Of a stretch of 64,000 bases of DNA, positions 1-7,534 are shown piece after piece; position 1 is the first letter of the stretch, and each line of letters opens with the position of its first letter. The position numbers and the translations under genes were made by a program. The stretch lies in contig JAFXRG010000066.1 of assembly GCA_017526525.1 (NCBI GenBank), forward strand, positions 62,001 to 126,000, written 5' to 3'. Source of the stretch: Clostridia bacterium (GTDB taxonomy: Bacteria > Bacillota > Clostridia > Christensenellales > Aristaeellaceae). The notes beneath the pieces were generated by a model. It did no database searches and was not told the DNA's origin. It was given only the letters and a program-made list of their open reading frames with translations.

Positions 1-2
1 GA

Positions 3-521
3 ATGAACGTGTACTGCCTGTTTTGCCGGACGCAGCGGTGCAGCCGGATTGCGCAGCTGATGGAAATCCGGGGAGTGGACAAGGCTTTTTCCCCGAAGAT
101 TCTTTCCCGGCAGCGCAAAGAGGGGAAAAACCTGGACCGGGAAAGGGACCTGCTGCCTGGATATGTTTTTTTGTTCAACGAGGAACGGATTATCGACTAC
201 GAAATTTTTTCCGGTATTGACGGCGTGATCCGGCGGGTGGGAAGAACGGAGACCGGATATGAGCTGGAAGGCGCCGACCGGGAATTTGCCCTGGGACTGC
301 TGGAAAAAGAAGGACGCGTCGGAGCGCTGAACATGGTGAAGATCGGCGAGACGGTCCGGCTGGAGGATACGCTGTTTGACGGCAGCGAAGGGGTTATTAC
401 AAAGATCGATTACCGTAAGGAAAGGGCCCGGGTGGATTTCCGGTTTGACGGGAACGCCTGCCATACATGGGTGGCCATTGACGGGATCCGGAAGGCGGAC
501 CCGGGTTCCGGCGAAAAATGA
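3..521 (+). CDS. NusG-family transcription antitermination factor, LoaP-like
   Basis: 172 aa. Residues 1-100 look like a NusG N-terminal (NGN) domain: an opening beta-strand (MNVYCLFCRTQ) and the conserved LLPGYVFL segment near residue 50. Residues about 110-165 form a KOW-type domain (GETVRLEDTLFDGSEGVI). Specialised NusG paralogues bind RNA polymerase and make it ignore terminators in chosen long operons. The length, and a position away from secE/rplK, favour a LoaP-like paralogue over housekeeping NusG. The ATG lies 2 bases inside the window, so its ribosome binding site cannot be seen. Its target operon is not identifiable here. Confidence 0.75.
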   Translation: MNVYCLFCRTQRCSRIAQLMEIRGVDKAFSPKILSRQRKEGKNLDRERDLLPGYVFLFNEERIIDYEIFSGIDGVIRRVGRTETGYELEGADREFALGLLEKEGRVGALNMVKIGETVRLEDTLFDGSEGVITKIDYRKERARVDFRFDGNACHTWVAIDGIRKADPGSGEK

Positions 522-548
522 TCGGATGAAGCGGAAGAGGTGAGAGCG

Positions 549-1274
549 GTGCCGTCGCTGGAAGGGTATCGGACGGATCTGGATTACAGCTATGCCCCGG
601 GTATTTTTCCTTCCATGGAATGCCTGCTGTACCGGGCGGGAGAGGTACGCCGCCTGCTGGTGCATTCTTCCGCCGCGGGCCGGGAAGGCGTCGAAAAGCT
701 GACGGAGCTGGCCCGGAACCACCGCATCCGGGTGGAGGAGGCGGACCGGGCGCTGGCCCGGATCAGCGGGAAGGAAAACTGCTACGCGGCGGCGGTGTTC
801 AGCAAGTTTGAGGATAACCTGCGGGGGGACCGGCCCCACATTGTGCTTCACCGGCCGGGGGACAGCGGAAACGTGGGAACGATTCTGAGAACGGCACTGG
901 GCCTCGGCATGGAGGACGCGGCGCTGATCCGGCCCTGCGTGGACGTTTTTGATCCGCGGACGGTGCGGGCCAGCATGGGAAGCCTTTTCCGGATGCGGGT
1001 CAGGGTATACGATTCCTTTGAGGAATACCGGAAGGAGTTTCCGCAGCGGAAGCTTTATCCCTTTATGCTGGATGCTTCCGTGCCGCTGGGGGAGGTCCGG
1101 GAAATTCCGGAGGTTTATTCCCTGGTTTTCGGAAACGAGGGCAGCGGACTGCCTGCGGAGTTTGCCGGAATGGGGCAGGCGGTGCGGATTGAAAGCAATG
1201 ACCGGGTGGATTCCCTGAATCTTGCCATCGCGGCGGGAATCGGGATTTATCACTTTGTGCGGACGAAAAGTTGA
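549..1274 (+). CDS. TrmH/SpoU-family RNA 2'-O-methyltransferase
   Basis: About 241 aa. The C-terminal half has the three SPOUT motifs: GNVGTILRTALGLGM (motif 1), a DPRTVRASMGSLFR segment (motif 2) and FGNEGSGLP followed by DSLNLAIAAGIG (motif 3, the knotted SAM-binding site). The N-terminal part is a substrate-binding extension. It should methylate a ribose in rRNA or tRNA with SAM in the cytoplasm; the target nucleotide cannot be read from sequence. GTG 549 is preferred over GTG 540 because GAGGTGA (537-543) is a good Shine-Dalgarno sequence 5 bases before 549 but overlaps 540. It follows the LoaP-like gene by 27 bp, so co-transcription is likely. Confidence 0.85.
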   Translation: MPSLEGYRTDLDYSYAPGIFPSMECLLYRAGEVRRLLVHSSAAGREGVEKLTELARNHRIRVEEADRALARISGKENCYAAAVFSKFEDNLRGDRPHIVLHRPGDSGNVGTILRTALGLGMEDAALIRPCVDVFDPRTVRASMGSLFRMRVRVYDSFEEYRKEFPQRKLYPFMLDASVPLGEVREIPEVYSLVFGNEGSGLPAEFAGMGQAVRIESNDRVDSLNLAIAAGIGIYHFVRTKS

Positions 1275-1301
1275 TTTGTTCGTACTTTTTAAGGCTTTCT
1301 A

Positions 1302-1330
1302 TTGAAAAACAATTAGTTGTCTGATACAAT
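1302..1330 (+). promoter_or_regulatory. Promoter of the AraR-like regulator with inverted-repeat site
   Basis: TTGAAA (1302-1307), 17-base spacer, TACAAT (1325-1330). An inverted repeat TTGT-N5-ACAA (1317-1329) covers the -10 and resembles the core of GntR/AraR-type operators, so autorepression is plausible. The -10 lies downstream of an in-frame TTG at 1317, which rules that codon out as the start. Confidence 0.65.
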
Positions 1331-1364
1331 GGGGACAACCTTGCCTCGAAGGGATGTGTTTGCG

Positions 1365-2453
1365 ATGGCTGAACAGCCGAAGTATCTGGTTGTGGCGGAT
1401 ACGCTGCGGCGGGAGATCGCTGAGGGGGTTTTCCAGGACGGGCAGACGCTGATGACGGAGGAGGAACTCCGGCTGCGTTTTGATGTATCCCGGCAGACCG
1501 TTCGCCAGGCCATTTCCCTTCTGGAGGACGACGGCCTGGTGGACCGCCGGCGGGGCAGCGGCACCTACGTACGCCACGGGCCGCGGCGCCGGCAGGGGAT
1601 TATTCACGTGGGCGTGATTACCACATTTATTACGGATTATATTTTTCCTTCCATCGCCCAGGGAATGGAAGCGGTGCTGAACGAAAACGGCGCGGTGCTT
1701 TCCATGAACGCCATGTACAACGACGTGCAGACGGAGCGTAACATCCTGGAACGAATGCTGGAGGAACCGGTGGACGGCCTGATCATCGAGGGAAGCCGGA
1801 CAGCCCGGGAAACCCCGAACCGGGATATCCTGGACAAGTTTTCCCAGCGGAATATTCCGGTGCTGTTTGTGAACGGGTTCTATCCGGGCACGGAACAGAT
1901 TCCCCACGTGGTGATGGACGACTACGGCGGAGGCCGGCTGGCGGCGAAGACCGCGCTGGACCGGGGCTATACCCGGCCGGCGGGCCTTTTCAAGACGGAC
2001 GACCTGCAGGGAGCCCAGCGGCTGACCGGATTCCTGGACGAAATACACGCCCGGGGCCTGGAGGTGCCGGAGGAACGGCTGCTGTGCTTTGGCACCGAGG
2101 AGCGGAACGACCTGTACGATTCCCCCAGGGGACGGGCGCTGACGGAGGTTTTACTCCGGCGGGAAGCAGACTGCCTGGTCTGCTATAACGACATATTCGC
2201 GGCGCAGTTTATGGCCAGGCTCCAGGAAAAAGGACTCCGGATTCCGGAGGACGCGGGCATGATCGGGTTTGACAACGCGTCGATTTCCTCCATGCTGCAC
2301 CCGCCGCTGACTACGCTGGGGCATACGAAGGACGAGCTCGGGGCACTGGCCGCCCGGAAAATCCTGCGGATGATTGCCGGAGAAAAGGAAGAAAGCGTCA
2401 GCATGCCCTGGACCCTGGTGGATCGGGACAGTCTGCCGCCGAAGCGGGCATGA
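1365..2453 (+). CDS. GntR-family repressor with LacI-type sugar-binding domain (AraR-like)
   Basis: 362 aa. Residues about 5-75 are a GntR winged helix (TEEELRLRFDVSRQTVRQAI, then DRRRGSGTYV). The rest is a periplasmic-binding-protein-like effector domain of the LacI/AraR type (IGFDNASISSMLHPPLTTL near the C-terminus). This architecture is typical of L-arabinose and related sugar repressors, which leave DNA on ligand binding. No arabinose genes lie nearby, so ligand and regulon are unknown. ATG 1365 has GAAGGGA upstream. The stop overlaps the rlmH start by 4 bp (ATGA). Confidence 0.85.
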   Translation: MAEQPKYLVVADTLRREIAEGVFQDGQTLMTEEELRLRFDVSRQTVRQAISLLEDDGLVDRRRGSGTYVRHGPRRRQGIIHVGVITTFITDYIFPSIAQGMEAVLNENGAVLSMNAMYNDVQTERNILERMLEEPVDGLIIEGSRTARETPNRDILDKFSQRNIPVLFVNGFYPGTEQIPHVVMDDYGGGRLAAKTALDRGYTRPAGLFKTDDLQGAQRLTGFLDEIHARGLEVPEERLLCFGTEERNDLYDSPRGRALTEVLLRREADCLVCYNDIFAAQFMARLQEKGLRIPEDAGMIGFDNASISSMLHPPLTTLGHTKDELGALAARKILRMIAGEKEESVSMPWTLVDRDSLPPKRA

Positions 2454-2932
2454 GCGCCGGAGCGGTGATCCTGTGCGTGGGAAAGATGAAGGAAAAGGCG
2501 TACCGCCAGATGGCGGACGAGTACCTGAAACGGCTTTCCCGGTACGGGAAATATGAGGAGACGGAAATTCCGGACCTGCCGGAACAGACCGGGAGCGCGG
2601 CCCTGGAGGAACAGGTGAAAACCCGGGAAGGGGAAGCGCTTCTGGGCCGAATCCGTCCGGGGGACCGGGTGATTGCCCTGACGATTCCCGGGCGGCAGCC
2701 GGACTCCGCGGAGCTGGCGGCTCATCTGCAGGAACTGCGGACCAACGGCTTTTCCCGGATTGTTTTTGTCATCGGCGGAAGCCTGGGACTTGGACAGAAT
2801 GTGCTGGCCCGGGCGGACGAGGAAATGTCCATGAGCCGGATGACCTTCCCGCATCAGCTGGCCCGGGTGATGCTGCTGGAGCAGCTGTACCGGGCGGAGA
2901 AGATTCTTGCGGGAGAGAGATATCACAAGTAA
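2450..2932 (+). CDS. rlmH: 23S rRNA (pseudouridine1915-N3)-methyltransferase RlmH
   Basis: 160 aa, the usual RlmH size. It has the SPOUT-fold features of the family: KEKAYRQMADEYLKRLSRYG near the N-terminus, FVIGGSLGLG in the SAM-binding knot, and a C-terminal FPHQLARVMLLEQLYRA segment. RlmH uses SAM to methylate N3 of pseudouridine 1915 in helix 69 of assembled 70S ribosomes. The ATG overlaps the preceding regulator's stop codon, suggesting translational coupling. The barnase-like gene follows 26 bp downstream. Confidence 0.95.
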   Translation: MSAGAVILCVGKMKEKAYRQMADEYLKRLSRYGKYEETEIPDLPEQTGSAALEEQVKTREGEALLGRIRPGDRVIALTIPGRQPDSAELAAHLQELRTNGFSRIVFVIGGSLGLGQNVLARADEEMSMSRMTFPHQLARVMLLEQLYRAEKILAGERYHK

Positions 2933-2958
2933 GAGCCTGCGGATAAGGAAGCGATACA

Positions 2959-3441
2959 ATGCGAAGGAAACTGAGGGCGCTGATTGCGCTGCTGCTGGCA
3001 GGACTGCTGCTGACCGGCTGCGGCGGGATGCTGCCGGGAACTTCGGGAACGGTGCCGACGCAGAAAACGACGGAAGTGCCGGAGGAAACCCGGGAACCGG
3101 GACCGGTGACGGAGCCGCAGGCAATTGCGGACTGGCTGTTTGAACACGGGGAGCTGCCGCCGAACTTCATTACGAAGGAGGAGGCCAAGGCCCTGGGATG
3201 GGACAGCAGCCGGAACTACGTGAGCGACGTGGCGCCGGGAATGAGCATCGGGGGCGACCGGTACGGGAACTATGAGGGGCTGCTTCCGGCGGCCAAGGGA
3301 CGAAAGTTCTTTGAATGCGACTGCAACTATACCGGAGGCAAACGCGGACCGGAGCGGATTATTTATTCCAATGACGGTCATGTGTGGTATACGGAAGACC
3401 ACTACGGAACATTTACGGAGATGAAACCGTCCTATAAGTAG
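2959..3441 (+). CDS. Barnase-type ribonuclease, predicted lipoprotein
   Basis: 160 aa. A lipoprotein signal peptide ends in lipobox LLTGC (Cys21), followed by a short Pro/Thr/Glu-rich linker (22-50). Residues 51-157 align without gaps to Bacillus amyloliquefaciens barnase as I recall it, at an offset of 46. All key residues match: Lys73 (barnase K27), Trp81 (W35), Asp100 (D54), Asn104 (N58), Glu119 (general base E73), Arg129 (R83), Arg133 (R87), His148 (general acid H102), Tyr149 (Y103). It should therefore be an active guanyl-preferring endoribonuclease (N1/T1/U2 superfamily), tethered to the outer face of the membrane. No barstar-like gene lies next to it. RBS AAGGAAG precedes the ATG. Membrane anchoring of a barnase is unusual. 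Confidence 0.9.
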   Translation: MRRKLRALIALLLAGLLLTGCGGMLPGTSGTVPTQKTTEVPEETREPGPVTEPQAIADWLFEHGELPPNFITKEEAKALGWDSSRNYVSDVAPGMSIGGDRYGNYEGLLPAAKGRKFFECDCNYTGGKRGPERIIYSNDGHVWYTEDHYGTFTEMKPSYK

Positions 3442-3505
3442 CGGACAACGGTTCACGATCCATCAGGTGGGATCGGATCTGCCGGAAGATAGGGAGGAAC
3501 GAACC

Positions 3506-5488
3506 ATGAAGAAGAACGGAAGGATCATCTTACTGGCGCTGGCGCTTTGCCTGTGCCTGCTTCTGACGGGATGCTACGTGGCGCCCGATGAGGTGAACAA
3601 CGGCGGGGATCCCAACGGGGGAAACAACCTGCCCTTCCCGACGATGCAGCCCACCGCGACCGTGGCTGTGACGCCTGATACGATTACCGTGACCACTCCG
3701 GAATCCGGGCAAAATGTTTTCCCGGGAACGCCGACGGCGACCCCCACGCAGGATCCCGGAAGCAGCAGCTGGAACAACTGGGCCAATACCGCGGATCCGA
3801 ACCAGCCCACCAGCATTCCCACCGGAGGAACGATTGTTTTCGGGCCCACGCCTGTTCCCGGCGCGGAGAATACCATTCAGGTTGTAACGGAAACGCCGAC
3901 CCTGGCCATTCCCACCACCCCGGCGCCGGTTACGCCCACGCCCACGCCGCCGAGCATGCGGAAGGGATTCACCGGGGAAGCTGTGCGTACGGTTCAGCGG
4001 AAGCTGAAGGAACTGGGCTATTATACCGGAAGCATTGACGGCGACTTCGGCGAAGCCACCGAGAAAGCCGTGATTGCCTTCCAGAAGGCCAACGGGCTGA
4101 GCGCCGACGGCAAGGTGGGCGAACAGACGCTGAAAAAGCTGAACGACAAAAACGCCAAGACGGCCAAACAGGCCAATGCCACCCCCGCCCCGAAGGCGAC
4201 CGCGACCAGGAAGCCTTCCGTGACTCCCACCAAACGGCCTACCGCCACGCCCCGGCCTACCGCGACCCCGAACCTTACCCGGGAGTATTATCTGCGGCTG
4301 GGCTCCACCGGAACACGGGTGGAAACGCTGCAGCGGCGCCTGATCGAGCTGGGATGGCTCAGCGGAAAAGTTACGGGCCAGTTTGACGAGGCAACGGAAA
4401 CCGCGGTCAAGGCGTTCCAGGACCGCACCCGGGGACTGTGGAAGGACGGCATTGCCGGACCGGACACCCTGCGGGCCCTGTACAGCAAGGACGCGGCCAG
4501 GACTACCAAGCCGGCGGCGGTCAACAAGGCGGAAACCCTGGAGTACGGCAGCGAAGGCGCGGCCGTGACCAAACTGCAGCAGAAGCTGAAGGACCTGGGG
4601 TATCTGGCGGGCTATGTGGACGGCAAGTTCGGCGTGGATACCGAGGCGGCGGTGATCGCCTTCCAGAAGAACAACAACCTGACGGCGGACGGTAAGGCCG
4701 GAACCGCCACCCAGAACAAGCTTTATTCCGGAACGGCCAACAAGGCCGGCGGAAACGCCGTCAAGATCCGGGACAACAATGCCGGCGGACGGGATACCAA
4801 GGGCATTGCGTCCACAGGCTATGAAACGCTGGAGTTCGGCAGCGAAGGCGAGGCGGTGCGCAAGCTGCAGAACCGGCTGGATTCCCTGGGATACCGGACG
4901 GGATACACGGACGGCAAGTTCGGACGGGATACCGAAGCGGCGGTGATGGCCTTCCAGGCCAACAACAACCTGACGGTGGACGGAAAGGCAGGCCCCGCGA
5001 CCCAGCGCGTGCTGTACGGCACCTCGGCAAAGAGCCCGGTGACCTATGCCTCCCTGCGGATGGGGGATACGGGCGACGCGGTGCGGAACCTGCAGTATAC
5101 CCTGTATGAACTGGGATACTACGACGGCGCCATTGACGGCGTATTCGGCCAGACGACCTCCGACTCCGTGCGGTCCTTCCAGATTGAAAACAACCTGCAG
5201 CCGGTGGACGGGATTGCCGGAAACGCCACCCAGAAGCGGATGTACTCCTCCGAGGCCATTCCCGCCACAGCGGCCAACTCCGGATATGAGACCGTGCGCC
5301 CGGGCGACAAGGGCGATATGGTCTACCAGATCCAGGACTGCCTGGCCTCCTTCGGATATGAAATCGAAGTGACCGGTGAGTATGACCTGGCCACCGAAGC
5401 CGCTGTCCGTGCCTTCCAGCAGGCTCATGGCCTGAAAGTGGACGGGGTTTGCGGTTCCGAAACCCTGACCTACCTGTTCGGATACTGA
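3506..5488 (+). CDS. Lipoprotein with six peptidoglycan-binding (PG_binding_1) repeats
   Basis: 660 aa. ATG 3506 follows AGGGAGG (3491-3497); an upstream in-frame start has no such site. A lipobox LLTGC ends the signal peptide. Then comes about 120 residues of Pro/Thr/Asn-rich linker, followed by six PG_binding_1 repeats of about 60-65 residues. These share the pattern G..G..V..LQ..L..LGY....DG.FG..T..AV..FQ....L..DG..G..T. Repeats 3 and 4 are nearly identical, which suggests recent duplication. No catalytic domain is present, so it probably binds cell wall on the outer membrane face. It sits between the barnase-like and caspase-like genes. Confidence 0.85.
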   Translation: MKKNGRIILLALALCLCLLLTGCYVAPDEVNNGGDPNGGNNLPFPTMQPTATVAVTPDTITVTTPESGQNVFPGTPTATPTQDPGSSSWNNWANTADPNQPTSIPTGGTIVFGPTPVPGAENTIQVVTETPTLAIPTTPAPVTPTPTPPSMRKGFTGEAVRTVQRKLKELGYYTGSIDGDFGEATEKAVIAFQKANGLSADGKVGEQTLKKLNDKNAKTAKQANATPAPKATATRKPSVTPTKRPTATPRPTATPNLTREYYLRLGSTGTRVETLQRRLIELGWLSGKVTGQFDEATETAVKAFQDRTRGLWKDGIAGPDTLRALYSKDAARTTKPAAVNKAETLEYGSEGAAVTKLQQKLKDLGYLAGYVDGKFGVDTEAAVIAFQKNNNLTADGKAGTATQNKLYSGTANKAGGNAVKIRDNNAGGRDTKGIASTGYETLEFGSEGEAVRKLQNRLDSLGYRTGYTDGKFGRDTEAAVMAFQANNNLTVDGKAGPATQRVLYGTSAKSPVTYASLRMGDTGDAVRNLQYTLYELGYYDGAIDGVFGQTTSDSVRSFQIENNLQPVDGIAGNATQKRMYSSEAIPATAANSGYETVRPGDKGDMVYQIQDCLASFGYEIEVTGEYDLATEAAVRAFQQAHGLKVDGVCGSETLTYLFGY

Positions 5489-5508
5489 GAACGGGACCGC
5501 AGGGAATC

Positions 5509-6654
5509 ATGAGAAGAACAGTCTGCGCGCTGTTCGCAGCGGCGCTCTTCTTCCTCGGCCTTTTCCCGGCTGCGCAGACCGGGGCGGAGGAAAAACCGCT
5601 CCCGGAAGGCGGCGGAATCTGCCGCTGCCTGGCGGCGGGCATGGACCGGTTTATGACTGAAACCGGGACGGCACCCTGCTCCGCCAACAACGCGGCCATA
5701 ATGACAGCCCTGTTCAGCGATTTCCTGCCGGAGGGAACCCGGGTTACCCGAAGGGTCAACGGACCCGGCAGCAGGGAAGAGATGCACGGGCTGATCCGGG
5801 AGGTTTTCCGGGACGCCGGAGAGGCGGACACCAGCTTTCTGTATATCAGCACCCACGGGGTTTTGCTGGAAGAAGGGGGAACCACCCGGCCGGCCCTGGT
5901 GCTCAGCGACGGGCTGCGGGAGGAAACCCTCAGCCCGGAGGAACTGAAGGCGTGGATGGATGAAATACCCGGGAAAAAGGTGCTGATTCTGGACTGCTGC
6001 CATGCGGAGGCCGTTACGAAGGCTTTCACCGGGCCGGAGTGGCGGACCCTGGCCAGCTGCCGGGCAGAGGAAGACAGCTATTTTTGGGCGGCGGGGGAGG
6101 ATACCGGCGCCGGGTACTTTACCGTGGCCCTGGAGAACGCCCTGCGGGCTTCCCCGGCGGAACGGCTGGATCCGGACGGCAGCGGATCCGTGAGCCTGAA
6201 GGAGCTGGCCGGAAGAATCCGGGAAATCTACCAGGTGAGCACGGCGGTGTTTTCCCCGGAAGGGGAGGAAACACCTTTGCTGACGCTGCCGGAAAAAAGG
6301 AAGGGAAGCGAGCGGCTGCAGGATTTTGTGTTTGAGACGCCGGAGATTACGGAAACGGAGCTGACGATGAAGTTCCGGTTCCGGACGGATGCGGCGGTGA
6401 AGCTGGAATACCGGCTGATTCCCATGGGCCGGAACGGCTGGGAGTTTGACCGGGCACTGAAAATAACGGATCGGGAAAGAACCGGACAGGTTCGCGGAAT
6501 GCTGAGCCCCGGCACGAAGGAAAGAACGGTGCGGGTGAGCCGGCAGCGGCTGGGGGACACCGGAAAAGCGCTGCTACAGGTGATCTCCTGGAGAGGCCTG
6601 TACGGACAGATCCCGGTGCCGGAAGCCACCTTTGCGGTGAACAGCAATCCATGA
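5509..6654 (+). CDS. Secreted caspase-fold (peptidase C14) protein
   Basis: 381 aa. Signal peptide (residues 1-26, ending near QTGA-EE) and no lipobox. The caspase-like domain spans about 35-260. A beta-strand ends in His116-Gly (LYISTHG). The following strand ends in Asp-Cys-Cys-His (LILDCCHAEA), placing the nucleophile at Cys164. The spacing between His and Cys fits the caspase/metacaspase fold. A conserved GYFTVALENAL segment follows, as in bacterial C14 peptidases. The C-terminal 120 residues look beta-rich. The start lies 20 bp after the preceding gene; a longer frame would overlap that gene and place residues before the signal peptide. An extracytoplasmic caspase-like enzyme is uncommon; its substrate is unknown. 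Confidence 0.8.
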   Translation: MRRTVCALFAAALFFLGLFPAAQTGAEEKPLPEGGGICRCLAAGMDRFMTETGTAPCSANNAAIMTALFSDFLPEGTRVTRRVNGPGSREEMHGLIREVFRDAGEADTSFLYISTHGVLLEEGGTTRPALVLSDGLREETLSPEELKAWMDEIPGKKVLILDCCHAEAVTKAFTGPEWRTLASCRAEEDSYFWAAGEDTGAGYFTVALENALRASPAERLDPDGSGSVSLKELAGRIREIYQVSTAVFSPEGEETPLLTLPEKRKGSERLQDFVFETPEITETELTMKFRFRTDAAVKLEYRLIPMGRNGWEFDRALKITDRERTGQVRGMLSPGTKERTVRVSRQRLGDTGKALLQVISWRGLYGQIPVPEATFAVNSNP

Positions 6655-6678
6655 ATGATTTATGCAAGGAGATAAAAA

Positions 6679-7521
6679 ATGTCTGAGTGTACACATGATT
6701 GTTCCTCCTGCGGGCTGGACTGCTCCAGCAGGAAGCAGGAGAGCCTGATGGCGCAGCAGAACGCCATGAGCAATGTTAAGAAAGTGATTGCCGTCATGAG
6801 CGGCAAGGGCGGCGTCGGCAAAAGCCTGGTTACCGGCCTGATGGCCGTGCTGGCGCAGAGGAACGGTGCGCAGGCGGCAGTGCTGGACGCGGATATTACC
6901 GGGCCGTCCATTCCGAAAATGTTCGGGGTGCACGACAAGGCAATGGGATGCGAGGACGGAATCCTGCCGGCGGAGAGCCGTACCGGCGTGAAGATGATGA
7001 GCCTGAACCTGCTGCTGGAGAACGATACGGATCCGGTGGTTTGGCGGGGAAGCCTGATCAGCGGAACGGTCAAGCAGTTCTGGACCGACGTGGTCTGGGG
7101 CGAAGTGGACTACATGTTTGTGGATATGCCTCCGGGAACCGGCGACGTGCCCCTGACGGTATTCCAGAGCCTGCCGGTGGACGGGATCATTGTGGTGACC
7201 AGTCCCCAGGAGCTGGTAAGCATGATCGTTGAAAAAGCCGTGAACATGGCGAAAATGATGAACATTCCGGTGCTGGGCATTGTGGAAAACATGAGCTGGG
7301 TTGCCTGCCCGGACTGCGGAAAAAAGATCTATCCCTTCGGGGAAAGCAAAACAGGAAAGGTGGCCCTGGAGCACGGCATTCCGCTGCTGGCGCAGCTGCC
7401 GCTGGATCCTGCACTGGCCCGGGAATGCGATACCGGCGTCATTGAGCTGTTCAATGAGGACTGGATGAATCCGGTTATGGACGCCGTGGAGAATTGCCCG
7501 AAACGGGTGATTGAGGAGTAA
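6679..7521 (+). CDS. mrp: Mrp/NBP35-family P-loop ATPase, Fe-S cluster carrier
   Basis: 280 aa. The N-terminus carries a Cys-rich motif (CTHDCSSCGLDC). A deviant Walker A SGKGGVGKS lies near residue 39, and a C-terminal CPDCGKK motif supplies the bridging-cluster cysteines. Mrp/ApbC/NBP35 proteins bind ATP and a [4Fe-4S] cluster as dimers and hand clusters to apoproteins in the cytoplasm. The N-terminal cysteines are an extra feature of the NBP35-like subgroup. RBS AAGGAGAT lies just before the ATG. Confidence 0.9.
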   Translation: MSECTHDCSSCGLDCSSRKQESLMAQQNAMSNVKKVIAVMSGKGGVGKSLVTGLMAVLAQRNGAQAAVLDADITGPSIPKMFGVHDKAMGCEDGILPAESRTGVKMMSLNLLLENDTDPVVWRGSLISGTVKQFWTDVVWGEVDYMFVDMPPGTGDVPLTVFQSLPVDGIIVVTSPQELVSMIVEKAVNMAKMMNIPVLGIVENMSWVACPDCGKKIYPFGESKTGKVALEHGIPLLAQLPLDPALARECDTGVIELFNEDWMNPVMDAVENCPKRVIEE

Positions 7522-7534
7522 ATGAGGGGCGGAC

